64,000 nt of DNA, from NCBI RefSeq assembly GCF_015832195.1, contig NC_052017.1, positions 46,515,652 through 46,579,651 of the forward strand. Direction: 5' to 3'. The notes below the pieces were generated by a model that searched no databases, was not told the origin of the DNA, and saw only the letters and a list, made by a program, of their open reading frames with translations. Positions 14,401-27,500 of the stretch are shown piece after piece. The translations under genes were made by a program, and so were the position numbers. The stretch is from Motacilla alba alba (Eukaryota > Chordata > Aves > Passeriformes > Motacillidae). Position 1 is the first letter of the stretch. Every line of letters begins with the position of its first letter.

Positions 14401-17400
14401 GGTCTGGCATAATTCAGAAGTTTGGGATTGACCTTGTTTGTGTTTATGAGTTCCTCTGTTGCCATGGCTCTAGGAAGGAGTTCAGGTCCCCTTGCTCCCA
14501 GTTTCAACATGAAAACAACAAGACACCCAGCACCACCTTAGAAAACAGGGGCTTTAAAATAAAAACTTTTAAACCAAAAAATAGCACAAAAGGACTTGAA
14601 GGGTCAGATCCAATGAAATTACATCTGTGTCTTCAAGTTAAGATTTTAATTGGGAACTGCAGGTACTCAAAGAAAGGGTTAATCTTTATTTGAAAACCTG
14701 GAGTCAAACTCTGTCTGTTTCGGTCTCTGCAGAGAGAGCCAAGCTCTCAGTCCAAGCCAGATTTGACAAAATCACAGCATATGTCCCCATTTTTTCTCCT
14801 GGCTTCTCAAGAGCCTTTCACTGCAGTCAGCAGAGAGGTGTAAATTTGCTCCAGATGAAAGCTTGGCCTTTGAGGCATAATGGAGTGGAAAACAAAGGTC
14901 AGTGCTGCCCAGTGACTTTCATGAGTGGGGAGGGAATTGCAGCTACCCCCAAACCCCAGGGTCAGCCACACAATCAGGGAGAATGAGCAGCGAGCAGCCA
15001 GGGGGATGCCTGGTGATGGTGTCCTCCCAAGGCTGGAGATGCCTGTAAAGATGGAGCAACATTGCTACGCTTCTTCAGAGAACAAACCATCATGGCTAAA
15101 ATACCATTTCCTGGTGTAAGGTGCTCAGACATTGTTCCTGAGCACTGTATCCCTCTCCTTTCCTTTTTTTCCTGCCTTGAGATTAGAGGGAAAAGACATC
15201 TCAGCCTAGCCCACTACAGAAGCCTCTGTGCTACCTGTGCCAGACAGCAGGCATCTCCAAGTGAGACCTGCACAGCAGGCTGGTGTATCTGCTGTGACCC
15301 TCCCGGCACAGACAAAGCACTGTGCTTCTCAAAACACAGGAGTAATCCCTGGCTGCCCAAATGCAGCCAAGTCCTTGCCTTCAGGGGTCGCTTCTCCACA
15401 GCCTGCCCCTCTGCCTGTCAGCCTGTGTTACCATCCAGCAGGTCTGGTGGGCAGGATTTAATGCACTGCCTTGTGATTCAGCCTGCTGAGGATGTCCAGT
15501 GCCATAAGCTCATCATATGACTGCATGCTGTGCACATTGGGGTAACCATGTGGAAGAGCTAATTACAAGGCAGGAAATTAGAGCACAAGCTTGGAGGAAG
15601 CAATCTTTCAGCACGCAGCAAAGCCAATCACACACACTTTAGCCACTGTACCTGAAGCAGCAAAAAAAGTCTGCTGAAGGAGGACCTCGATCAAATCTTT
15701 CTCTTCCCTTCTGTGTCCTCTCAACTTCTGCTCTTCTGGTAGAACAGCTAAGTGGAAATCCAAGCCACGTTGTCCAAGAGAAATGGAAATCTCCCTACAT
15801 TGGGGTGTGGGCTCAAATTTAGGCATATGGGTGGGTCATCCTACTGACTTCAACAGGACAGCTTGTATGCTTTTTATTAGATGCATGAAGGAGAACTGTG
15901 ATGAGTCAGATCCAGAAGTTTCATACTTTCTCCAAGATCTTTCTCCAAGATCAAAGGCAGCACAACAGCTCCCACAGTAGGGCCCACATGGCTGTAGTTT
16001 ATTTGCTTTACACTGACCCGGTTTGAGTGGGCTGAAGTACAGAGTGCAGGCCAAATTAAGCTCTCTACTTCTTGTGTTTCTTTGTGATATTTTTTCTTTT
16101 TTAGCATGTCAGCTGAACAAGTTGATCTCTGACAATGCAGAGACATGCAGACAAAACTCTGGCATTGTTTGCAAGCTGCTGTTGTGCTAAAATACAGAAA
16201 AAAAAAGAGATCAACCTGCAGTACAGCTAAGGGAGATATTAAGCAAGTTAAAATGTTTTCATTGGCACCAAGACACACCTCTGTGTTCCCCTTCCACACG
16301 ATTGAGCAAAATGGAAGAATTAACTGCCAGACAGCTACTCCTTTTGACTTGAGAATCTGCATTTACTACTGTTGTTTGCCTTGAAATCTCTACATCAGTA
16401 GGAAAAAATAGTAAAATCTTTCTGAAATATATCAACCTGCTTTCCCAATCCAAATTATCACTAAAGAGTACAAGCATCACCCCCCCAGCTGATAGAGAAA
16501 CCCTGGAAATGACATCACAGTCACACTCTACTGTAGATGGCTGCAAATAATAAAATAATACGAGCTTGGTTTTGGCCTGCTATTTTTTCCAACACTGCTC
16601 TAGGTCCAGGGGTGAAAACAGAGAGGTGTTAGATCAGACAGGGATGTCCATGGATCAGCTGTGACTTGAGGAGAGGATCAAAGAGCTCACAGCCTGCTGC
16701 CTAGCATTGAGCTGGGCAGCAGCAGTGCACAGCAGATCACAGCACAAACCTCTAGGAAAGGCACAGTAGCAACCACAGTCAGTGCACAGGCAAAATCTGA
16801 TATCCCAGGAGCCATACACAGATCCTGAAGACTGTGGCATGTCTCAGGGACAAAGGCAGTACTTAGCAAGTGACACTTTGATCTCCAGCATCAGTTGGTG
16901 GATGCCTTCAGACCAGATCTCTGGAGACTGCAGAATGGGAGTCAGTGGAGACAGTAAAAGAGCTAGAGACACAGATCTGCCCTGCAAAGGGTGCCAGCAT
17001 CACTCAACATGCAGAAGCACATGCTTATATACGCACTTAAGTTTCAACCCTTATATTAAATTCTTATGCTCTTTGGTACAGGTTGAAAAATAAACAGCAG
17101 CTGTATACAACAGGCACCCAGAACATTTATGAGACATAAAATGATGGTTTTGCTCAGAAATATGATTACTGAGGAAGAAATCCTTTGTGGGTTTCTTCCC
17201 ATATCAGCAATTTCTAGTTTAAATTGTTTTATTTAACATTTGACAGCCTTTGCACCAGGCTTCCTTACAATGTGAAGTACAAAATAAAACTCAAATGCAG
17301 AAGTCAAGCTGGTTTATTTCCAATGAATGTGCCACTTACTTTGGAACCAAAAAGACTCAAATACTTCAAACCAGACTCAAGATCCCTGTGAGAGCATGAA

Positions 17401-20400
17401 AACAGAGCAAGAGCTTGTGTCAGTGCTTGATCCCTCACTCCACCACCAGTGCCAGAAGCATTGCAGAATCCAGCTAATCTCCAAACATAACCAGAAGTAA
17501 AAGCCACATGATGTATTTTAGACAAAATATCAACAAGGATCAGGTTTGTCAAGTCAAAGGTTGTTGCACTGGTTGGTCACTTTTTCAGTGTTAATTCGCT
17601 TTAACCTTTATCACCCCTCTTCACACACAGGTCAACGAAATAGCCAGAACCAGGGAAAGTTTTCCACTAACACACCCATAAATGCATCTTTCCTCTGAAG
17701 CAATGGAAAAGTTTTAAGGCACTTAGATGCCATGATGATGAGCATGGCATTAAAAAATGTAGATAGATAAGATAAGGCAGGGGATTGTCTGGCAGGAGTC
17801 AGCAGCTGTAATTTGACATGATGATAATTTCCCTTGTGCATGCTGGAATAGGACAAATGTGGCTGTCACATCTTCCATTAGCAGGGCAACAAATACAAAA
17901 TATTCCTTTAAGAGAGTCCTGTAAAAATTTAGCTGATGTCTAGAGCCACCTAGAGAGTCAAATACTCCACTTTTAAATGAGAGACTAAGGAGTGAAAGGA
18001 ACAGCATCAAGTGCTGACAGCTCATCAGGGCTCAGACACTAAGTGAAAGTGAGATCAGAGCTTGGATTAGGAAAAAACACAGCACTGAGGAAGAGGCAAG
18101 ATCTTTAAGCAAAAATTTTACAGAGAGGTAGAAGCAAAAATTAATTTTGATTATATGTCAGCTTCCTTCTCTCTAGCTATAAAGATTCACAGGAAAGAAA
18201 AATCATTGTAAAGCTATCCCTTGAAACAAATTAACTGTCAGTCTCCTACATCAGAGGAACATTTTTCTGTTAGGAACTTGGAGCAAAATAAATGTATGGG
18301 AATAAAGCAGAAGTGCAAGGAAAGGAAAGCAATGCTTTTAAAACACATTTGAAATATCCCCTCCTTGCACAGCACACACATTTCTTGAGGCAGCCCTCTA
18401 CTCCCATGTAGCACACAGCTGCATTGTCACAAGATAAATTTCACCAGTTAAAAGTGCACAGCCTTTTAAATGCTTAGGTTAATTTAAATAATTCCAGCAG
18501 AGCTTGTTTTTTATGCCCAGGAGTCCCCCTTCAAGTTTAGTCATCCGTGAGCACTGGAGCAAAGTTATCTAAACTATAGAGAACTTCTTATAATTTGTTA
18601 TTATTGTAATTAATAAATGTTGCTATGACCATCACTGCAAATTTCTATGCTCTTCTTCAATTCATGCATAAGTCTTTTCCCACATATTTCTGAAAACACA
18701 AACTCCTTTTTCTACAATGTTTCTTTAATCACTGAAGAAGCAGCACCTCAGTAGTGACAGCCGGGATCTGTCCAGGAATGCAATTCAGGCAGATAAAAAA
18801 AGGATACACTCATCCCTCAACAATGGGGTTGAGTATAAAAGAACACACAGAACCAGAAACACTTTTCTATTTTCTGTTTCCTATGGAATTTCTGGATAAA
18901 GCATTTTCTATAGAAAGTTTACAAGAAGACACAAAACAGGATTGGTCAAGTACAAAGAGTCAACAGGAGCTTTGTCCTCCACATTACCTTACCATAACAC
19001 ATGACCACGCACACATCATATGTGCTGGCAACTTCTGTAATCAGTAACAATTTTTTCCAAGTTTTTCTCTTTGCTTGGCTTATAGCTACGAGGAAGAGCC
19101 CTGGATACTTGCAGCAGTGAGTATTTGTGCTCATTTTTCTGGTGCCATTCGATTAAATGACGTTCTATTGTTTTCTGAGGCCCCAGAAGTGGAGAGTGGG
19201 GAAGTCCTTATTACCTGGATATAGTGGAAAGCATCTGTGGTGCTTCAGCCAAGCTTCACCCAGTGGCTGCACCCATTCCTCTGTCTAGGGCAGCCATACA
19301 CATAGAATTAAATAGTGAAAATTGTGTTGAGATGCAGGGTCTCTAAATAAAACTGTGTCACAGAACTCCCCCTGGCTGGCATTGGCATCTTAGCACACAA
19401 CAAGAGATGCTATTTGAAGCTCCAAGCTCACAATAAATACAAATATGCAAAAAAAAAATACAAATGCAAAATAGAAATGTTTCCATGACAAAACTGAGGC
19501 AGTGTTTACAGTGGAAGCAGAGCAGAATACCAGAAAAAACCTAAAGCTTTAATTTATTTGTATGCATTCATATATTCATATACATATATATGTAAGCAGT
19601 TTACATTAGCAAGAGGTTTTACTATAGAAAAAAAAAGAAATCCTATCTTAGTGGGGTAGAAAGGTCAAGGTATTTTAAACTAATTTTTCCACAATTTAAG
19701 TCTGACAAACTGATGCTGTCTAGGTAAGTACTGCTATCTTGGATGAGCTCAGGGCCAGCAAAACAAGGTGATAAGGAAGGGACATCGTCTCAAAACCAAT
19801 AAATCTCCTTTCCAGATGGCATTTTTATCTAAGAGTGCCAAAAGAAGCCAGACAGGAAATTTGTGGACCTATATCATGGTAAACTCATTAAGAGTAAGTG
19901 AGTTTCTGAAAGACTAAAAGCAAGTTAATCTGGTGCCTCTGATTAAAAAAGGACCTCAGCACTTCAGCTCCATCAGCCTATTGTTTACAATGCATAAAAT
20001 AACTTAATCCACCAGAGCATCAGTCCTGTGAATATCTCTGGAGGAGATAACACAACTAGCTTGCATTTTAAAGAGGTTCCAAAATGATGTGCTAAAACAG
20101 ATAAGTTCAGCAGTGTAAGCATTGAGGCTTCCCTGAACAGAATGAGAAGAGTCCTGCTCAGAGGATCTCCAAATAATTCCCAAGTTTAGTTTTAAGGCTA
20201 ATACATGAAAGCAGGGGGTGAGAGGGGAACATTAAAGCACAGGAACTTTCTTACAAAGCAGCCTAGTCCTTTTGCTATATTTCAAAAAATGAGACTGGAG
20301 ATTGTATGGACCAAAACAATACCAGGAATCCATGGAGGACAGAAGATCCCGGGTGAAACAGCTGTGGCCACAATGTCTGCCCGTGTGAGGCCAGCAGGAG

Positions 20401-21001
20401 GGACACATCCCCCTTGGCATGTGATGAGGTACCTGCTGCTGCCCAGGAGCAGGTGGTAGGTGTTACAGCTTAGCCCCAGCTCTCCCAAGAGGGTCAGCAC
20501 ACTCAATTGCTATTGTAATAGGATCAACCAAACCCAGCTCTGAGCCTCCCTAGTCGCACAGACAGCTACAGCCCAAGTCTAACCACAGCAAAAAAATATT
20601 TTGGATCTATCACATCCATGCTCCAAATATCTGTTTGCAGCTAGATCAGCTTTTCAACCAGCTTCAGCTCCAAAAGTGATGACACTAGAGTATGGTCATC
20701 ACATTGCTCTCCTCCTATTGCTCAGCTGTGGGACTCTCCTCAGCTCAAACAACATCAGCTCTGTAGCCAGGGCTAGGGAGACCACCAAAGTCAGAAACAA
20801 CCACACCACAGCTGACGTTTGTACCACTGAAACAGATCAGACATGAGCAACTCACCCTCTGATCCTCATAGACGTAAGAGGTTTAAAATTTACTGATGCT
20901 ATCATTGAACAGATTCAAACATTCATGGTAACCACCTTTCAAACTCAAAATCTTGATTTTTTCCTTAGAAGAAGAGGATAAGCAAAGGTTTATTTTGCTC
21001 C
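11410..21001. other. Intergenic, no gene recognised
   Basis: No supported gene. The largest frames (15062-15520 plus, 152 residues; 15877-16362 minus, 161 residues) have no recognisable domain and are not flanked by convincing splice or promoter signals. A CpG-retaining patch lies at about 13250-13330. Confidence 0.7.
14115..14180. repeat. 37-bp tandem duplication
   Basis: AATCATGACTTGGACAGACC occurs at 14115 and again at 14152, followed in both by ATG(G/T)GTTCC. The period is 37 bp, with one full copy and a second that breaks off after about 29 bp. Confidence 0.9.
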
Positions 21002-21032
<31 letters not shown>

Positions 21033-21043
21033 CATATATATAT
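21002..21043. repeat. Compound (CT)n(TA)n microsatellite
   Basis: A CT dinucleotide tract (about 9 copies) runs directly into a TA tract with one CA interruption, ending at TATATCC. Confidence 0.95.
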
Positions 21044-21459
21044 CCTTTTAAGACAATAAAAGCCTTTTCCAAGTACTTTTGCAACTGTAGCCATAAAGTA
21101 TTTGTATAAGAAAGAACATATTGTTGGCATAGGAAGCGTATTTTGTTCTTAAAACTAATATTTAGCTAATGCTCAGAAATGCATTTATGTAATCTGTGCT
21201 CTGTTACACTGATGTATTAATAATGAAATTGTAGCTCTCTAAGAAAGTAATGAACATTAACAATGGAAGTGGAATCAGAATCCTATAATGCAAGAAATAC
21301 TGCTTGGTCAGCTGGACACAAAAGGTGCATCAGTGATTTGAGTAACAACATGAAAGCACCATAACGATAATAACTCCCATTGCATTTGCATAGTTAGTGC
21401 CTTTCAGCCAGACAGTGCTCTCTGGACTTTATGAACTGCAAGCCCTGGATGTGCCAAGC

Positions 21460-21591
21460 TGTTGCAGAAGGATGATGAGCACCAGCAGATTTTGAGACCT
21501 CTCTGCTGAGTTAATTGGGTAGGTTTGTTGCAGAAGGATGATGAGCACCAGCAGATTTTGAGACCTCTCTGCCCAGTTAATTGGTTAGGCT
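21460..21591. repeat. 66-bp tandem duplication
   Basis: Two adjacent 66-bp copies (21460-21525 and 21526-21591), both starting TGTTGCAGAAGGATGATGAG. They differ at only a few positions (CTGCTGAG versus CTGCCCAG; GGGTAGGT versus GGTTAGGC). High identity suggests a recent local duplication. No gene or known repeat covers it. Confidence 0.95.
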
Positions 21592-24500
21592 GTGTAAGAT
21601 ATGTCTTTCAGACATAGCAGCAAGTCTTCCTCCCAAAAGCCCAATCCCTTTGGCTCCTGTGAAACACCCTCATCATAAACAGGCCCATTTTCCAGGATGT
21701 CCTGGATGTACAGTTTTGTCACTGGCTCTTTGACACTGGCCCATCCTGGGTGAAAAGAGGTATTTTCTTCACTCAAGACCTTGTTCTTGCACATTGTTCC
21801 CACTTACACATTCATGGGAGGTACCACACAGGTCTCTCCACTGTGCCCCAGCTCCAGGGCAATCATGGGCTCAATGGCTTCACTCTCAGTGAGATGTGCC
21901 ACTATTTCTTCAGGCTCCTGGTCCCTTCCATCATTCAAGAGCAAGAATTTTTCAGAAAAATTCTACACAATATTTTTCTCTGCAGCTCTGGATTCTGGGA
22001 TGTGCTCAGGTTTCCTTCCCATTAAAAAAAAAAACCAGGGAGGAGAGGGGATCCTTGCTCTGCACAAGTGGTTGCAGCCCTATGTACCTCCAGGCATGGA
22101 AGCATTTAGCCTAAAGGCTGCAAGAGAGAAGCATATGTTTTATAACAATTTTAATAAATTTAAACATTTAAAATAAATTATAAAATTTATGGAAATTTGG
22201 GTCTTTTAAAAACACTATAAGCACTATTCTGTGTTCTGTTGTATTGCTACATGCAGCCTTATAGACAGGGGAGCCCTTTAGTGTCTGACAGAGTAAGAAA
22301 CTGGAAGTGTTGTTAGCCAGTTAATAGTAGGTTGGAATTTCATTCATCCCTACTTTTCTTGAGGGCAATATGGGCTTGTAAATAACCATAGTTTGAGAAA
22401 CATCAATATTTCAATCAACTGCTACTGACCAAGAATTCAAACCACAAACCCTAAATACAGATATTCCTAATTTCCTGCTACAAGAGGTGAGTGGACTCTC
22501 TATGTCACAGATCAATAACCAGCAGAGGCATCTTTAAAAGCAGTAGTGCTAAGTGAATCTTCCCCTACTGCATATGGTGTCTTGACAACAGTTTTGTGGT
22601 AGTCTGGCATTTTCTGAAGGCTGGGTAATTCCCCTCCCCTGCCCTGAACAGATTTCAGTCAGTCTTCTTGGATTTTCTATGCACGAGTGGCCAGGCTGAA
22701 TGAGCAGATCTGTTATCAGCTGCAAGGAGTCTGGGCTTACAGCTGTTGACTGATAACTTTCTGCAAGCCCCATTCCAGTGCACCAGGTCTTGCTTTTCTT
22801 TGCTTATGCTCCTCAGAGATCCCAGGCTGAAGTTTTGCTTGAAGGAGCCCCTACCCTGGCACTTGCTCCTTTCAGCTGTTTCCCCATTCCTGTGCAACAG
22901 AGAGAGGGCTCAGCGATGCACAAAGCATTGGGCTGCAGTGCTGGATTTTGCCAGGTGAAGACACAGAAGACTGTTGTGTCCTAAGGTAAAACCATCAAAA
23001 TAGTTTTTGTTGGCAAAAAATACCCATGATTTTGAATCTTGTGCCTTTTTTTTTTAGCAAGAACAGTGACTACACACAACTAATAAAGCAATCAATAATA
23101 CAGTTTACACTGCCAACTTCTCTAGCAGAAGAGCAGTGTGTTTCAGATGTGCAGCCCATGACTTCACTGAGACAATGAGTTGCCTTGGTGGTTTGATTTT
23201 CCACATTCAAAAGTCTGTATTTCCAAAACAAAGATCAAGAGAGCAATTCTCTGAGAGAAAGTGCAGTGGTGGGAAGCGTCTTGCTCACATACACAAAGCC
23301 AAACCATTTGTTTTGTGTCAGGGGAATAGTTGTCAGCAGAGACCCTAGAGATGGCAAATTGAATTTTCTGTTCTGCATATACTAATGGGAACTCAGTGTT
23401 AAGTCAAATAATGCCCCAAGATGGCATGAGGTTGAAATGCAAGTTGTTAACAGGGAGAGGGGCTGAGAGTGCTTTCCCATTTGAAACATGCTTTTGCATT
23501 TTCCATCCAGACCTGGAGGATTAGGGTGATAAAGAGATAGGATTTGCCAGGATTATTTTAGCTGACTAATGCATGGAAACAATGCAGATTGCTCTTGTCC
23601 TGTTTGTGAATTAATCACCAAGGTTTCTTTCTTCTTTTTTTTTTTAGTTTCCTATGAAATGGTTGGGAACTGTGCTGGTAAAGAAAATTATACAAATAAT
23701 TTTTCCAGAACTGAAGTTACCTATATAACCTTTATAATAAACTTTTGGCACAAAGAAGGACAAATCCTCATCTGGCCTTTGGCATACTTGAAAAGTTAGA
23801 ATTTCAATGCCACCATTTAAACTACATTTTAGTAGTCAAGGTGACAATGAAAAATGAAGATGCAACTTGCACAACATAACTTATAGACAGACAGTAAGTC
23901 ATAGAAAGGCTATTTATAGATTTCAAAATATTTCTTTGAAGACAAGAAGTGAAAGTGGTATGCTGACCTTTTAGACAAAGTTCAAATTACACACTACAGG
24001 TAGAAAGTGTTCACTATAGAAAATTTTGACCTGGTCTTACTGAATCCAGTAAAATTTCCATAAGATTCAGGAGGAATGGAAGAATTCTCTTAGCTGTTCC
24101 CCTCTATAAATTTGATTGTCTTTGTTCAGTGGATTAGAGCTGATGGTTTGCACTTTGTTTCTCCTTTATTTCAGGTTCCATCCCTGAAGCACAAAACACT
24201 GCTGCTGTATCGGAGTTGGCAATTCTTTACTTCATAAGGAAAAACCCACACTGATTGTCCAAAATGAAAGCATGGTCAACCTGGTAGAAACCTATTCTGC
24301 AATCAGCATAGGTAAAAAGATTTCTTTTTAAGTGCTGTTCCATAAAGGATCAGGTCTGTAACACATTGCCACAGAGATGAGACAGGATGAGCAGGGACCC
24401 AACATGTGCTGAGAAAAGGCGACAGCTGCTTCCTAAGTTGCAGCCAGGTCTTCTCACCATCCAGTCTCTGTTGTGCTGCTCTGAAGATCATGCCTTGAGG

Positions 24501-27500
24501 AAAGCTTCCCAGGCTGGTTTAGCAGCATTTCTTGGACTGTTCACCCAACATAAATCCCTAACTTGCTTGTCAGGAGAAAGACAACTGAAATTAGAGGAAT
24601 ACTGAGAGCCTCAGACCACCTACATTGCAATCAGCAATGCCTGCAGAAGCAGGGTGATGCAGCTTCTGAGACCCTGCACAGCCACCAATACCAGTGAGAA
24701 AGTTTTTTGATTTACAGTCTTCATTCCAACCTTGGAGCTTGGCCAATGGCCATCATATCCAAGAAGTTGTCTTTCAGCCAGGTGTTCATTTCACAGCTCT
24801 CCTGTGCTGCAAGAGCTGTCTAGTACAAAGCTGACTGAACATTTTTTATTTCTTTACAGATAAGGCTTTCCACTCCAGCAATATTTATATCATGATCTTC
24901 TTGCTTTTCTGTTTACAGCCCCATGCTCTGTTCTTACATAGCATCTGCAAGGCATTGACATCCAGAGCTTTGCACAGGAAAGACCCCTCATGATCCATCT
25001 GTCTCTTGGGTGCTGTCCTGCAGCTCAATGGGGCCTTTGTGGGTAACATCAGCTAGAGACTACCAGAGAGCCTTGGACTGCAAGTGTTTAACACATCACA
25101 GTCCAGAGGACAGCTTTTTCCAGTTCATGCTGAGCCAGCAAAGATTTTTGTGAACAAAAAATGCTTCTCTGCACAGCAGGGGCCCCTCCAGTTTCCACTG
25201 TTGCATTCAGATTTGTGAGAACTTCTCTGCTGCCCACCATCAGCCCTGGAAGTGACATCCATTTTAGGGTTGTCATTGAACACCAGGTAACACATACTTA
25301 GGGAATGGGAAGAATACTTGTTTTTTCTATCATCTGACCCTTGACCTTCACTAAAAGAACCGTAAGTGGCAGATAAATGCACCCAATGGGTTACACTCAA
25401 GCCAGAAGCAGCATCACAGGTACCAGATGAGCACTGCTTGTGAATAAGGTATCCATTACATTCAACCTCATGATGCTGTGGCTAGATATCATAAATAATG
25501 GACTTAAAAATAGTTTCCTTTACATTTCTCTAGTTCATGTACCAAGCTTGTTTCCTTCTTGATTTAACCATTGTTTAATCAATTCAATCTTTACAAAGAA
25601 ATTTTTACATATTTTACACAGCACATAGGTATAAATGAAAACATAGGGGTCTCTGAAGTCAAACCCCTCAATTCTATCTGCTCTTAGGATATCTTCTCTT
25701 CATGCCTCAAATTCTTCATATCCTTCGCCTAGTATCTCCTATCCATGAACCTTGCAGGTGCTAACAACAGCTGGACAGCCACCACAGGCATATTTCACAA
25801 CATCTGTCATCACTGTTCCAAACTTTTTTAGAGGGGATTGTTGATGAGGCTGCAAGTCCTTTTCAAGATGACCAAGAAATATTATGGCCCTCTTTGTATC
25901 CTTCAGCCTCAAGGAACCTCTTTGGTAAGAGCCCAACTACAGGGAGGTCTGCAGTCCCTGAGAAAGCCTTGAAAGCTTTAGTCTGAGAAAGCAATATTGT
26001 TTCCAAAAGAAAGTGCAAGCACATAGCTGGCTGATGCCTTTGTGGCATCATTGCCCGAAAAAGAGAGACACTACAGATCACTCAACATTTTTCTTCCTTG
26101 CAAACACTGGCATTCTGAGGGTGGTTTCTTCCTCTGGGGGGAAAATAATGACTTTAATATACTCTGCTAAAGGAAGAGACTGTTTGTTTTTCATGTGGGA
26201 AACATTTTTAATTTTATTCCCCCATAATGCAGAATCCTACCATGACTCCTGGAGTTCCCAAACACCTCAGGAAATCCTGCAATACCCCAGCTGCTCCCAT
26301 GCAACCCCTCAAAGCCAGAGGGGATTCATAGCAGTCCCTGCCCCAGAGCAGGCACCCCACAATCATGCCACCTTATCCCCCTACTGTGAACAGAGGTCTT
26401 GAAGAGCAGTTTTTCCAGTCTAGATAATCCATAGGACTTTCCACATAGCAAATAGTTCAGCCCAAAGGATGAAGGGGCGGGTGGCTTTCTGACATTCCAG
26501 AGAGATTTCAAGAGCACAGCAGAGAGGTGTTCATAACCTGCTGATTCAGGGCCACAGAAGGCAAGGGCTGCCATGGGATGTCTCTGCTTCACCCCACACA
26601 GAAATGATACCCAACTTCCTACAGTAATAGAAAATAGGATCTCAAAACTGCTTGTCTAGGAGAACAAACATCCTTCTTTGGCAGACACAGGCTGCATTGC
26701 TGGTTCAGTCCTTGTAGACGTATGAAAGGACTCAAGAGGCATCTCTGTATTTCTCCCCTTGTGCCTCAACAGCAACTGGAATTTGTTCCACAGGGCTGCA
26801 CCTGCAGCACAGCTACCACCTCTCAGGGGGATTTTCTGTCAGGCTTTGCATCCCACTGCTGCTAACAAGGAGATAGTAACTTTCTTTTCAGTAGCAGATT
26901 GAATGATGACTGTTAAAAATATGTTGGGGCAGGGGGAATTCAGCCAATGTCAAACTGGCTCAGTGCATGAGGGCTGAATTGAAGCTATCAGCCACATACT
27001 ATTCTAATTCTTAAGAAATTATGATTTTTTTTTCAGCAGGCCACTTCATACATTTTGGGGTCAATTTAAGTCTTATTTTTGACACTAGTGGCGGGACAGA
27101 TAGATCAAGTACCAGTCTCCTGTTAGCAGAATCAAGGACCATACATACTGTCTCCCAAACATAGCACTGAACTTTCCCCCTAGACCTCCATGGTTCAGTT
27201 AAATGGAATAAACAAATAAGGATCTTTTAGCTGACTAACTGGAAAGTATTTTTTCATCGTAATAAAAATATGCTGAGCAAGTACTGGAAATAGAGGAAGT
27301 TTTCCCAGAGCAAGCTCTACATACATATTTCATCTTTTGTTTGACAGAGATAGGCAATTTAAAAGAACCCTATGGCAGAGCAGCATACAACAGAGGAGCT
27401 TCATCTTTGGCCTGTCATTGATCTCAGCTGTCTATCCTTGCACCTCTGTCATCAGTCACAGCATTCACATAAGAGGAGTAAACATCCACAGACTTGGCAC

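Noticed and set aside
15062..15520. 152-residue plus-strand frame, cysteine-rich
   Set aside because: The cysteines show no regular spacing, there is no signal peptide, and no family resemblance was found.
15877..16362. 161-residue minus-strand frame
   Set aside because: No known domain and no splice or promoter context; this length is expected by chance in 64 kb over six frames.
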